Positions 26,068-34,377 of a stretch of DNA of 64,000 nucleotides are shown here, in pieces. Position 1 is the stretch's first letter. Every line of letters begins with the position of its first letter. A program made the position numbers and the translations under genes. A model generated the notes under the pieces. That model saw only the letters and a program-made list of their open reading frames with translations, did no database searches and was not told where the DNA came from. This DNA is from an uncultured Pelagibacteraceae bacterium (GTDB taxonomy: Bacteria; Pseudomonadota; Alphaproteobacteria; Pelagibacterales; Pelagibacteraceae), in contig CACADE010000001.1 in the NCBI GenBank assembly GCA_902531175.1, positions 264,289 through 328,288 on the forward strand, read 5' to 3'.

Positions 26068-27912
26068 ATGAAAAAAATAAAGCTCACTTGTGCACATGCA
26101 ATAATAAAACATCTTATTGCTCAAAAAATTTTAATAGATGGTAAAAAAGAGCAGTTATTTGCTGGAGCTTTTGGTATTTTTGGACATGGCAATGTTGCTT
26201 GTTTAGGACAAGCTCTACAAGAAAATCAAGATAAATTACCAACTTATAGAGGGCATCATGAGCAAAATATGGCTCTGACTGGAATAGCATATGCTAGAGC
26301 TAAAAGAAGAAAACAATTTTTTGTTGCAACTAGTTCAGTTGGACCAGGATCTACAAACATGGTTACAGCCTCGGCAGTTGCTATGAGCAATAGACTTCCA
26401 ATTTTATTTTTACCTGGAGATACATATGCAAACAGAATGCCTGACCCGGTTCTACAACAAGTTGAGCATTTTAATAATCCTAGCATTACTCAGAATGATG
26501 CATTCAAACCAGTAACAAAATATTTTGATAGAATTACAAGACCAGAACAAATCTTACAAACATTACCTCAAGCAATCCAAACAATGTTAGATCCAGCAGA
26601 TTGCGGACCAGCTTGCTTATCATTATCACAAGATGTCCAAGGTGAAACATATGAATATCCTGAGGAATTTTTTAAAGAGAGAGTTCATAATATTAGACGA
26701 CCAAGACCTGATGATTTTCAAATAAAACAAGCAGCTGAGCAAATTAAAAAATCTAAAAATCCTTTATTGATTTCAGGTGGAGGGGTTTTCTACTCTGATG
26801 CAATGGAAGATCTAAGTGATTTTGCAATTAAACACAATATACCAGTTACACAAACAGTTATGGGTTACTCTACTATGAAGAGAGATCACTCTCATTTTTT
26901 AGGTCCAATAGGTGGTCTTGGTGGCAAAGCAGCAAATAATTTAGCAAAACAAACTGACCTAGCTATTGCTGTTGGAACAAAGTTAGCTGATTTCACAACT
27001 GGTTCGTGGGCAAATTTTGAGAACCCAGACTTTTCACTTGTTAGTGTTAATGTCTCTAGATTTGATGCTAGCAAACATTTGGCGCAATCAGTAATAGGTG
27101 ATGCAAAAGTAAGCTTACAAGAGCTATCAAATGCTTTGGGAGATTGGAAAGCACCTGATGAATGGCATAAAAAATCAAGAGATGAATTAAAAAATTGGAA
27201 TGATTATGTAGATAAAGAAAGCGGTCCAACTAATCAAGAACTACCTAGTTATGCACACGCTGTAGGAGCAATATATCGTAATTCAGATCCAACAGACATT
27301 GCTGTTACTGCAGCAGGTGGACTGGTCGGAGAAGTTGTACAAATTTGGAGGCCAAAAGAATTAAATACACATGAAACCGAATGGGGTTTTAGCTGTATGA
27401 GTTATGAAATTTCTGGTGCATTAGGAGTTAAAATGGCAAACCCAGATAAAGAAGTAATAGCTTTTGTAGGAGATGGATCTTATTTACTTTTTAATTCAGA
27501 TATTTATTCATCAGTTATAACAAATAATAAATTAATAATAGTTTTATGTGATAATGGAGGCCATGCCGTTATTAACAGGCTACAATTATTTAAAGGCGGG
27601 AAAGAATTTAATTGTCTACTTAATAGTTCAAAAGCTCCAAATCTTGTACCTGTTAATTTTGCTAAACATGCAGAGAGTATGGGTGCAAAATCTGAGGAGG
27701 TATCATCTATTTCTGAATTAGAGGAAGCATTTAAAAGAGCTAAAAAATCTGATGTAACTTACTTAATTTCAATAAAAACTCATTCTTATGAGTGGCTAGA
27801 AGGTTCAGCTTACTGGGAAAGTCCTACTTTAGAAATGCCATCAACAAAAGAAAATGAAGAGGCATTAAAACTTCATAAAGAAGGAAAATCAAAGCAAAGA
27901 CAAGGTGTCTAA
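26068..27912 (+). CDS. iolD: 3D-(3,5/4)-trihydroxycyclohexane-1,2-dione hydrolase
   Basis: IolD is a thiamine-diphosphate enzyme that opens the cyclohexanedione ring made by IolE, giving 5-deoxyglucuronate. The 614-aa protein has the family N-terminus TCAHAIIKHLIAQK, the TPP-activating Glu in YRGHHEQNMAL, and the C-terminal TPP motif GDGSYLLFNSD through CDNGG. Length is right for IolD and longer than acetolactate synthases. The preceding gene of the pathway, iolE, is nearby. The next genes (iolB, iolC, iolJ) are not in the window. A promoter-like TATATAG ends only a few bases before the ATG, so the transcript may be nearly leaderless. Confidence 0.93.
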   Translation: MKKIKLTCAHAIIKHLIAQKILIDGKKEQLFAGAFGIFGHGNVACLGQALQENQDKLPTYRGHHEQNMALTGIAYARAKRRKQFFVATSSVGPGSTNMVTASAVAMSNRLPILFLPGDTYANRMPDPVLQQVEHFNNPSITQNDAFKPVTKYFDRITRPEQILQTLPQAIQTMLDPADCGPACLSLSQDVQGETYEYPEEFFKERVHNIRRPRPDDFQIKQAAEQIKKSKNPLLISGGGVFYSDAMEDLSDFAIKHNIPVTQTVMGYSTMKRDHSHFLGPIGGLGGKAANNLAKQTDLAIAVGTKLADFTTGSWANFENPDFSLVSVNVSRFDASKHLAQSVIGDAKVSLQELSNALGDWKAPDEWHKKSRDELKNWNDYVDKESGPTNQELPSYAHAVGAIYRNSDPTDIAVTAAGGLVGEVVQIWRPKELNTHETEWGFSCMSYEISGALGVKMANPDKEVIAFVGDGSYLLFNSDIYSSVITNNKLIIVLCDNGGHAVINRLQLFKGGKEFNCLLNSSKAPNLVPVNFAKHAESMGAKSEEVSSISELEEAFKRAKKSDVTYLISIKTHSYEWLEGSAYWESPTLEMPSTKENEEALKLHKEGKSKQRQGV

Positions 27913-27917
27913 AATTC

Positions 27918-29072
27918 ATGAATAAAGTTTTTAAGGTTGGTCTCATAGGATGTGGCCATATCGCAGAAACATATTTTAGGGGACACCAATACTTTAATAA
28001 TTTCAAAATCGTTGCTTGTGCAGATATTAATCAAAAAGCAGCTGAAAAATGTGCGAAATTATACAACATCAAATCAATGACTGTTAATGAAATACTAAAA
28101 GATAAAGATATTGAGGTAATTTTAAATTTAACAATTCCTCAATCACATTATTCTGTATCAAAAAAAGTATTAAATGCAGGTAAGCATGTTTATTCAGAAA
28201 AACCATTAGCAACATACTTTCAAAAAGGAAAAGAGCTAGTGGCTTTGGCAAAACAAAAAAAATTATATATTGGTAATGCGCCGGATACTTTTCTTGGAGG
28301 AGGTGGACAAAAAGCAAAGGAATTAATTGACTCTGATTTGATTGGACAAATCAAACTTGGAAACGCAATCTTTGCATTTCCTGGTGTTGAAAACTTTCAT
28401 CCAAAACCAGAGTCTTGGTATAAAAAAGAGGGAGGACCAGTAATAGATATGGGTCCTTATTTTTTTACAACGCTTGTTAATCTTTTAGGGCCAGCCAAAC
28501 AGGTGCAAGGTAGAACATTAACGGCGTTTAAAAGAAGAAATTATAGAGCGGGTCCGAATAAAGGAAAAACATTTAAGGTTGAAACACCAACTACTTATTT
28601 AGCAACAATTCAATTTCATAATGAAGCAATTATTCAAGTCACTCTATCCTTTGATGTTATTAATCATCAAAGAAATCATATGGAACTTTATGGAACTAAA
28701 GGATCAATTATCATTCCTGATCCGAATATGTTTGGTGGATCTGTTTATATTTCTGTTACAGAGGGTGGTCGTTGGGGTGAACATAAAACTGATAAAATGC
28801 ATTTAGGAAAAATAAATATTACATCTGCAAGTGGTAGATCTAATGAATCACCAACAAATGCAAACTATAGAAGTGTTGGCATGTCTGAGATGTTATATTC
28901 AATAGAAAAAAAGAAAAAACATCGATGTTCAGGAGAGCTATCTCTTCATGTTTTAGATATAATTGAATCTACTATGAAAGCCGCAACAACTGGAGTACCT
29001 CAAAAAATTAAAACTAAGTGTGAAAAACCAAAAAGATTTACAGAAGAAGAAGTAAAAAAAATTCTCTTATAG
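27918..29072 (+). CDS. Gfo/Idh/MocA oxidoreductase
   Basis: The third member of this family in the window, with 384 aa. The N-terminal Rossmann motif is VGLIGCGHIAETYFRGHQ, the EKP motif is YSEKPLATY, and a catalytic-region KEGGPVIDMGPYFFTTL follows. The C-terminus is longer than that of the other two and carries a basic GPNKGKTFKV loop. It starts 5 bases after iolD and is followed after 3 bases by a 2-hydroxyacid dehydrogenase, so all three are one transcript. Its substrate could be an inositol isomer or another cyclic polyol or sugar; the family does not allow a firmer call. Confidence 0.85.
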   Translation: MNKVFKVGLIGCGHIAETYFRGHQYFNNFKIVACADINQKAAEKCAKLYNIKSMTVNEILKDKDIEVILNLTIPQSHYSVSKKVLNAGKHVYSEKPLATYFQKGKELVALAKQKKLYIGNAPDTFLGGGGQKAKELIDSDLIGQIKLGNAIFAFPGVENFHPKPESWYKKEGGPVIDMGPYFFTTLVNLLGPAKQVQGRTLTAFKRRNYRAGPNKGKTFKVETPTTYLATIQFHNEAIIQVTLSFDVINHQRNHMELYGTKGSIIIPDPNMFGGSVYISVTEGGRWGEHKTDKMHLGKINITSASGRSNESPTNANYRSVGMSEMLYSIEKKKKHRCSGELSLHVLDIIESTMKAATTGVPQKIKTKCEKPKRFTEEEVKKILL

Positions 29073-29075
29073 ATC

Positions 29076-30095
29076 ATGAAAGATATTGCAATTGTTGATC
29101 CATATCCAAGAACTATGGAGCTTATTTTCTCAAAACCAAAATTAAATGAGTTAAAAAATAAATTTAAGCTTATTTTCGCACCAAAAACAAATAAACAAAA
29201 ATTTTATATTAATAATATTCATAAAGCGAAATTTATAATCGGACAGCCTGATCTTCCTAAATTTTTATTAATAAAAGCAAAAAAGTTGAAAGCAGTAATA
29301 AATGTCGAAAGCAACTTTTTAGATAATATGGATTATAATTATTGCTTTGATAAAGGTATTCACGTTATTGCAACTTCACCTGTTTTCTCAAAACCAGTTG
29401 CAGAGATTGCACTTGGATTTACACTCTCTCTTCTTAGAAATATTCATGGAGCAAATCAGGATTTCATTAATAAAAAGGAAAAGTATGGATTAGATGGAAA
29501 TCTTAAGGCTTCATTGTTATCAGAAAAAAAAATTGGATTATTGGGATTTGGAGATTTAGGGAGAGCTTTGGTTCCATTATTGAAACCATTTTCGAGTAAA
29601 ATAAATATCTATGATCCTTGGATACCAAACAAAAAAATAATTAATCAAGGATATAAACCAATTACTTTAAAAAAAATGTTTAAAGAATGTGAAGTTATTT
29701 ATGTACTTGCTGCAATTACTACAAAAAACAAAGGATTGATCGATAAAAAATTACTAAATCTTATGAAATCTAACTCACTTTTTATACTGATGAGTAGAGC
29801 TGCAGTCGTTAATTTTAAAGATTTAAAAAATAGACTTAAAAAAGGTGATATTTATGCAGCACTTGACGTTTTTCCCGAAGAACCAGTTAAAAAAAATGAC
29901 CCAATAAGAAAATTAAAAAATGTTTTATTCTCAGCACATAGAGCGGGTGCTTTAGACGAGGCATTCAAGGATATGGGCAATATTGTTTTTGAAGACATGA
30001 AATTAATTTCAAAAAATCTTAATCCAAGATTTTGTAAAAAAGCTCTAAGAAAAACTGTTCATCTTTTGAGGTCAAAACCTGTTGCAATTAATTAA
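29076..30095 (+). CDS. D-isomer-specific 2-hydroxyacid dehydrogenase
   Basis: A 339-aa NAD-dependent dehydrogenase, only distantly like the one at 22793. The nucleotide-binding motif is IGLLGFGDLGRALV; the catalytic set is Arg in MSRAAVVNFKDL, Glu in FPEEPVKK and His in FSAHRAGAL. In many family members the His is followed by Gly/Ile; the HRAG form suggests a separate subgroup found with sugar and inositol genes. Start is the ATG 3 bases after the Gfo/Idh gene. It is the last gene of the iolD transcript, and 22 bases later the second ABC importer begins. Confidence 0.85.
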   Translation: MKDIAIVDPYPRTMELIFSKPKLNELKNKFKLIFAPKTNKQKFYINNIHKAKFIIGQPDLPKFLLIKAKKLKAVINVESNFLDNMDYNYCFDKGIHVIATSPVFSKPVAEIALGFTLSLLRNIHGANQDFINKKEKYGLDGNLKASLLSEKKIGLLGFGDLGRALVPLLKPFSSKINIYDPWIPNKKIINQGYKPITLKKMFKECEVIYVLAAITTKNKGLIDKKLLNLMKSNSLFILMSRAAVVNFKDLKNRLKKGDIYAALDVFPEEPVKKNDPIRKLKNVLFSAHRAGALDEAFKDMGNIVFEDMKLISKNLNPRFCKKALRKTVHLLRSKPVAIN

Positions 30096-30117
30096 TTTTT
30101 TTTTTAATTTAAATTAA

Positions 30118-30867
30118 ATGACTTCAACAAATAAATTGCTCTTAGAGGCCAAAGGTATCACAAAGTATTTTGGAACAATAACTGCTTTAGAAAATGTAAA
30201 TTTAAAAGTGCACGAAGGTGAATGTTTAGGTGTAGTGGGAGATAATGGTGCAGGCAAATCTACACTAATGAAAGTTTTATCTGGTTTATACAAACCAAGT
30301 GCAGGTGCTTTATTTTTTGAGGGCAAAGAACATGTGTTAGATAGCCCAAAAGACTCTCAAAATTTAGGCTTAGAAATGGTTTATCAAGATCTTGCATTGG
30401 CAGGTAATTTACCCATTGGAGAAAATATATTCTTAGGAAGAGAGCCTACAAAAAATATTGGCTTCTTAAAATTTCTAGATTTTAAAAAAATTCAAGAAAT
30501 GACAAGCGCACACTTAGAGAAACTAAAAATAAATGTTAAAAGTGCTGATCAGAAAGTAGAGGAATTATCTGGAGGACAAAGACAAGCGGTTGCAATAGCT
30601 AGGTCAACAGCATTTAATGCTAAAGTTGTTATAATGGATGAACCAACTGCTGCTTTAGCAATAAAAGAAGTTGGAAAAGTATTAGACTTAATTAACAAAT
30701 TAAAAAGTACTGGCGTAGGTGTTATAGTAATAAGTCATAGAATGGATGATATTTTTACTGTTTGCGACCGAGTAATGGCACTTTTTCAAGGAACAAACTT
30801 TGCTGAGTCTCAATTAGATAAAACTTCAAGAGATGAAGTCATTGGTTGGATTATGGGAAAAAAATAA
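30118..30867 (+). CDS. ribose-type ABC importer, ATP-binding protein
   Basis: This 249-aa single-domain ATPase of the FrcA/RbsA group has Walker [10 protein letters not shown] near residues 41-49, signature ELSGGQRQAVAIAR, Walker B VVIMDEPTAAL and a switch His in VISHRMDD. It pairs with the permease gene that follows after one base and with the binding protein at 31990. The order ATPase-permease-binding protein-mutarotase-kinase is that of rbsACB(D)K, so it may serve ribose. It is similar in kind to the ATPase at 16213 but clearly a separate paralogue. Confidence 0.93.
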   Translation: MTSTNKLLLEAKGITKYFGTITALENVNLKVHEGECLGVVGDNGAGKSTLMKVLSGLYKPSAGALFFEGKEHVLDSPKDSQNLGLEMVYQDLALAGNLPIGENIFLGREPTKNIGFLKFLDFKKIQEMTSAHLEKLKINVKSADQKVEELSGGQRQAVAIARSTAFNAKVVIMDEPTAALAIKEVGKVLDLINKLKSTGVGVIVISHRMDDIFTVCDRVMALFQGTNFAESQLDKTSRDEVIGWIMGKK

Positions 30868-30868
30868 A

Positions 30869-31882
30869 ATGGACGATAAGGAAAAAAAACAAGATAGCTT
30901 ATACGTAAAACTTATTCCATATTTTGAAAAATACGGGATTTTACTATTATTAGTTATCATGATCTTGGTAATGCATATTTTGCAACCAGATGTCTTCTTG
31001 TCATGGAGAAATGTAACAAACGTATTCAAACAAATATCTTGGCAATCAATGTTAGCTTTAGGTGTTTTTATGGTGATTGTGACTGCGGGTATAGATCTAT
31101 CAGTTGGCTCAATAATGATGCTTTCATTGATGATTTTAGCAATAGTGGCTAAAGCTGGAGCACCTTGGTTTATAGTTGTTCTAGTACCTTTATTTGCTGG
31201 ATTTTTATGCGGGTTGATAAATGGTTTGGGGATAACACTTTTAAGAATGCCTCATCCTTTTATAATGACTTTAGGAACTCTATATATTTTTAGAGGAACA
31301 GGAAACTTAATATCAGGCGGAACACCCATAAGTGGATTTACCGATGAAGTTAGGTACTTAGGTCATGGTAGAATAGATCTTACTTGGTTAGGATTAGAGA
31401 AATCTCAATATCTCCCTGTAAGCTTAGTTTTAATCGCGGTTGTATATTTTGTTTTTTGGGTTTTCCTAAATCATAGTCGAACAGGAAAGTGGATTTATGC
31501 AATTGGTGGAAACCCAAGCGCAGCAAGAGCTTCAGGAATTAATGTTAATAAAATTTTAATAATTGTTTATTCACTTTGTGGATTTTTATCAGGTATTGGA
31601 GCATTAATTCTAGCAGGAAGAACAGACTCTGGTTATCCTAATGCAGGATTACAATCTGAATTGGATGCTATCGCAGCATGTATAATTGGTGGAGCCAGTT
31701 TCTTTGGTGGTAGAGGAACTGTTCTTGGAGTTTTTGCCGGAGTAATGATTATGGGAATTTTAAGAAATGGACTTAATTTGATGGATGTAAGTTCTTTCTG
31801 GCAACAAGTATTGATTGGCTCGATCATTGTATTAGCAGTTTACGTGGATGTTTTAAGAAGAGATTTCGGCACGAGGAAATAA
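30869..31882 (+). CDS. ribose-type ABC importer, permease
   Basis: This RbsC-family inner-membrane permease of 337 aa has about ten helices. Conserved parts are VTAGIDLSVGSIMML, PHPFIMTLGTLYIFRGTGN, and the ATPase-contact loop AIGGNPSAARASGINVNK. The ATG at 30869 directly follows the ATPase stop; a longer frame from 30833 would overlap that gene by 35 bases and adds a non-family stretch. It is followed by a 107-base space before the binding-protein gene, which is large for this window and probably holds a separate promoter. Confidence 0.93.
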   Translation: MDDKEKKQDSLYVKLIPYFEKYGILLLLVIMILVMHILQPDVFLSWRNVTNVFKQISWQSMLALGVFMVIVTAGIDLSVGSIMMLSLMILAIVAKAGAPWFIVVLVPLFAGFLCGLINGLGITLLRMPHPFIMTLGTLYIFRGTGNLISGGTPISGFTDEVRYLGHGRIDLTWLGLEKSQYLPVSLVLIAVVYFVFWVFLNHSRTGKWIYAIGGNPSAARASGINVNKILIIVYSLCGFLSGIGALILAGRTDSGYPNAGLQSELDAIAACIIGGASFFGGRGTVLGVFAGVMIMGILRNGLNLMDVSSFWQQVLIGSIIVLAVYVDVLRRDFGTRK

Positions 31883-31989
31883 ACACGTCAAAGTTGAATA
31901 GATGCTATCATAAGAGACCCTGTAAACAGTTGAATTTTTTTTAAAAATTTTATTAAATTAAGCTTTAATAATTATTAAAGGGGAAATTT

Positions 31990-32922
31990 ATGAGAGAACT
32001 ATCAAGAAAAATTGTTGTTTTAGTATCAGCAATTTTATTATCGATAAGCATGATTTCAGCTTCTTTTGCTGATGGTCATGGTAAAAAAATCTTGTTCAGT
32101 ATTAAAGGTCCTGGGTCTGGAAATCCTTTCTGGGCTTCTGTTACAAAAGGTGCTGAAGAAGAAGCTAAAAAATTAGGTGTTAAGTTAATCTTGGTTGCGC
32201 CACCTCAAGAAGGTGATGTTCAAGCACAAATTAACCAAGTGGAAGACCAACTTGCTAAAGGTGTTGATGCTTTAGCTCTTGCACCAGGAGATCCAAATGC
32301 ATTCGCTCCAATTGTAGATGACGCTATCAAAAGTGGTGTTCCAGTTGTATTTGTAGATACAAAGGGGATCAATGAAGGTGTTACTTTTATTGGAACTAAC
32401 AATATGAATGGAGCAGAATTAGCTGCTAAATTCATTTGTGACAAAACTCCAAAAGGTTCAGATGTTGCAATTTTGACTGGAATAGAGTCTCAATCAACAG
32501 CTTTACTAAGAAGAGACGGTGCAATTAAAGGATTTAAAAATTGCGGTTTAAATATAGTTGCTACTCAAACAGCTGAGTGGGATACTGCAAAAGGTAGATC
32601 AGTTACTGAGTCTATTATTTTGAAAAATCCTAACATCAAAGCAATATTTGCTTCAAATGACAATATGGGCTTAGGTGCTATGCAAGCTCTTAAAGATGCA
32701 GATATGAATGATGTTGTTGTTGTTGGTTTTGATGCAACTCCAGATGCTGCTACAAGTATCTTAAAAGGTGAAATGACTGCAACTATTGCTCAGTTCTCAT
32801 ATAACATGGGTGCTTACGGTGTTAAATATGCACTTGAGCTAGCTAATGGTGGAAGTATTGATCCAAACATTGATACTGGAACACAACTAGTAACAAAAGA
32901 AAACGCTAACGATTTTAAATAA
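31990..32922 (+). CDS. periplasmic ribose-type sugar-binding protein
   Basis: A 310-aa Peripla_BP_4 binding protein. The signal peptide covers about residues 1-27 (hydrophobic core VVLVSAILLSISMISA, cleavage near SFA). The mature protein has FSIKGPGSGNPFWASVTKGA, the NPFW-type sugar-stacking motif, and later GFDATPDAATSILKG, close to RbsB. It probably binds ribose or a related pentose and delivers it to the permease. Translation should be strong (AAAGGGGAAAT before the ATG), and a large intrinsic terminator follows its stop, separating it from the mutarotase and kinase genes. Confidence 0.93.
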   Translation: MRELSRKIVVLVSAILLSISMISASFADGHGKKILFSIKGPGSGNPFWASVTKGAEEEAKKLGVKLILVAPPQEGDVQAQINQVEDQLAKGVDALALAPGDPNAFAPIVDDAIKSGVPVVFVDTKGINEGVTFIGTNNMNGAELAAKFICDKTPKGSDVAILTGIESQSTALLRRDGAIKGFKNCGLNIVATQTAEWDTAKGRSVTESIILKNPNIKAIFASNDNMGLGAMQALKDADMNDVVVVGFDATPDAATSILKGEMTATIAQFSYNMGAYGVKYALELANGGSIDPNIDTGTQLVTKENANDFK

Positions 32923-32941
32923 TCATTAGTCTATAACATTT

Positions 32942-32978
32942 AAAAAAGGGTGGAATTTTTATTCCACCCTTTTTTTTT
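32942..32978 (+). terminator. strong intrinsic terminator after binding-protein gene
   Basis: A perfect 15-bp stem (32942-32956 with 32961-32975, core GGGTGGAAT / ATTCCACCC) closes a TTTT loop and runs into nine T. The A-run on the 5' side makes it usable in the reverse direction as well. It lies 19 bases after the stop at 32922. Confidence 0.93.
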
Positions 32979-32996
32979 ATGTAATATAATCTTTTA

Positions 32997-33458
32997 ATGT
33001 TAATAAATATTAACCCAGTTTTAAGCCCTGATTTACTTTTTCATTTAAGATCTATGGGTCATGGTGAGAAAATTATTCTTGCTGATGCTAATTTTCCCGC
33101 AAACTCTATGAACAAAAATGTAGTTCGATTAGATGGTGTAGATATTAAAAGTGCAGCAAATGCAATTTTATCTGTTTTTCCATTAGATAGTTTTACCGTA
33201 TCACAAGGGGGCTCACCTGCACTTAGAATGGAAGTAGATGATAAACCAGAAGAACTAACTGAAACTCATAAAGAATTTATTGAAGCGGTAAAAAATAATT
33301 CTGGTCCCCAATGGAAAGTTGGATCAATTTCAAGACAAAATTTTTATGAAGAAGCAAAAAAAGCATATTGTATTGTAACCACTACAGATGCTCGACCTTT
33401 TGGATGTTTTATTATTACTAAAGGAGTTATTCTTCCTGACGGTAAAGTCTGGTCTTAA
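32997..33458 (+). CDS. FucU/RbsD-family sugar mutarotase
   Basis: A 153-aa cytosolic protein of the RbsD/FucU family, which interconverts pyranose/furanose or anomeric forms of fucose or ribose. Diagnostic blocks are INPVLSPDLL, SMGHGEKIILADANFPA with catalytic His22, FPLDSF, and a C-terminal FGCFIITKGV. It is closer to FucU (L-fucose mutarotase) than to RbsD, but FucU-type enzymes also act on ribose. Its place between a ribose-type binding protein and a ribokinase fits ribose; fucose is possible given the deoxy-sugar-acid genes downstream. It starts right after the terminator, so it depends on read-through or a weak promoter there. Confidence 0.9.
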   Translation: MLININPVLSPDLLFHLRSMGHGEKIILADANFPANSMNKNVVRLDGVDIKSAANAILSVFPLDSFTVSQGGSPALRMEVDDKPEELTETHKEFIEAVKNNSGPQWKVGSISRQNFYEEAKKAYCIVTTTDARPFGCFIITKGVILPDGKVWS

Positions 33459-33462
33459 TCAA

Positions 33463-34377
33463 ATGAAATCTATATGTGTATTTGGAGTATTTGTTGCGGA
33501 CTTGTGTTTTATTGGTGAAAAAATTCCTGAAATGGGGCAAACTATTTTAGGAACAAAACACTTAATAGGACCTGGTGGAAAAGGATCTAACCAAGCCATT
33601 GCTGCAGCAAGACTTGGCGGAAACATAAGTTTTATTACAAAAATAGGTGATGATAATAATGCTGAAATGGCACTAAATTTATATAAATCCTCTGGAGTAA
33701 ATACCGATTATATTATTAAAGACAAAAATCACTCAACTGGTGTTGCTGGTATTATGATTAATGCTAATACAGGTGATAATGCAATAAACATTATACCAGG
33801 CGCTGCTGGCACTTTAAATAGTTCTGATATAGATAATAATTTAAAAGCAATCGAGAAGTCAGATATATTCTTAACACAATTAGAAACACCATATGATGTT
33901 ACTAGTTATGCTTTACAAAAAGCTAAAGATACTGGATCAATTACAATTTTAAATCCAGCTCCGGCTTCAAAAATATCTGAGAATGACTTTAAAAACATAG
34001 ACTATTTTACACCAAATGAAACTGAGGCTAGTTTTTATTTAGAAAAGAAAATAGAAACAAAATCTGAAATAGAAAATGCAGCTAAAGAATTTTTAAAAAA
34101 AGGAGTAAAAAATATTTTAATAACTCTAGGTTCTAAAGGAGTTTATTTTTCAAATGGAACCGAAAGCCATTTTGTAGATGCTCATAAATTAAAAGACGAT
34201 GTAAAAGATACTACTGGAGCAGGAGATGCATTTAATGGAGCTTTTAGTGTGGCATTAGCTAAATCGTTAAAAATTGTTGATGCATTAGAATTTTCTAACA
34301 AAGTTGCTGGCATTTCTACAACTAAAGAAGGGGCTGCAAATTCAATGCCAAGTATCAATGAAGTAGAAAATTACTAA
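33463..34377 (+). CDS. rbsK: ribokinase (PfkB family)
   Basis: RbsK phosphorylates ribose at O5 with ATP. The 304-aa protein has the substrate motif GPGGKGSNQAIAAARLGG (residues 37-54), FTPNETEA, and the ATP/catalytic motif DTTGAGDAFNGAF with the catalytic Asp. The ATG at 33463 lies 4 bases after the mutarotase stop; an in-frame TTG at 33388 would overlap that gene and adds 25 unlikely residues. Other PfkB sugar kinases are possible, but GGKGSNQA and NPAPAS are ribokinase-like. It converges with the dehydratase gene, whose stop codon begins on the next base. Confidence 0.9.
   Translation: MKSICVFGVFVADLCFIGEKIPEMGQTILGTKHLIGPGGKGSNQAIAAARLGGNISFITKIGDDNNAEMALNLYKSSGVNTDYIIKDKNHSTGVAGIMINANTGDNAINIIPGAAGTLNSSDIDNNLKAIEKSDIFLTQLETPYDVTSYALQKAKDTGSITILNPAPASKISENDFKNIDYFTPNETEASFYLEKKIETKSEIENAAKEFLKKGVKNILITLGSKGVYFSNGTESHFVDAHKLKDDVKDTTGAGDAFNGAFSVALAKSLKIVDALEFSNKVAGISTTKEGAANSMPSINEVENY

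Noticed and set aside
31883..31989. Promoter for the second sugar-binding protein (TTGAAT 31930-31935, 17 bp, TTAAAT 31953-31958)
   Set aside because: Plausible, but every box is of low information in AT-rich DNA; I could not separate it from chance.
33388..33462. Upstream extension of rbsK from a TTG
   Set aside because: It would overlap the mutarotase gene by 71 bases and encodes Leu/Phe-rich residues unlike ribokinases; the ATG at 33463 starts exactly at the family N-terminus.
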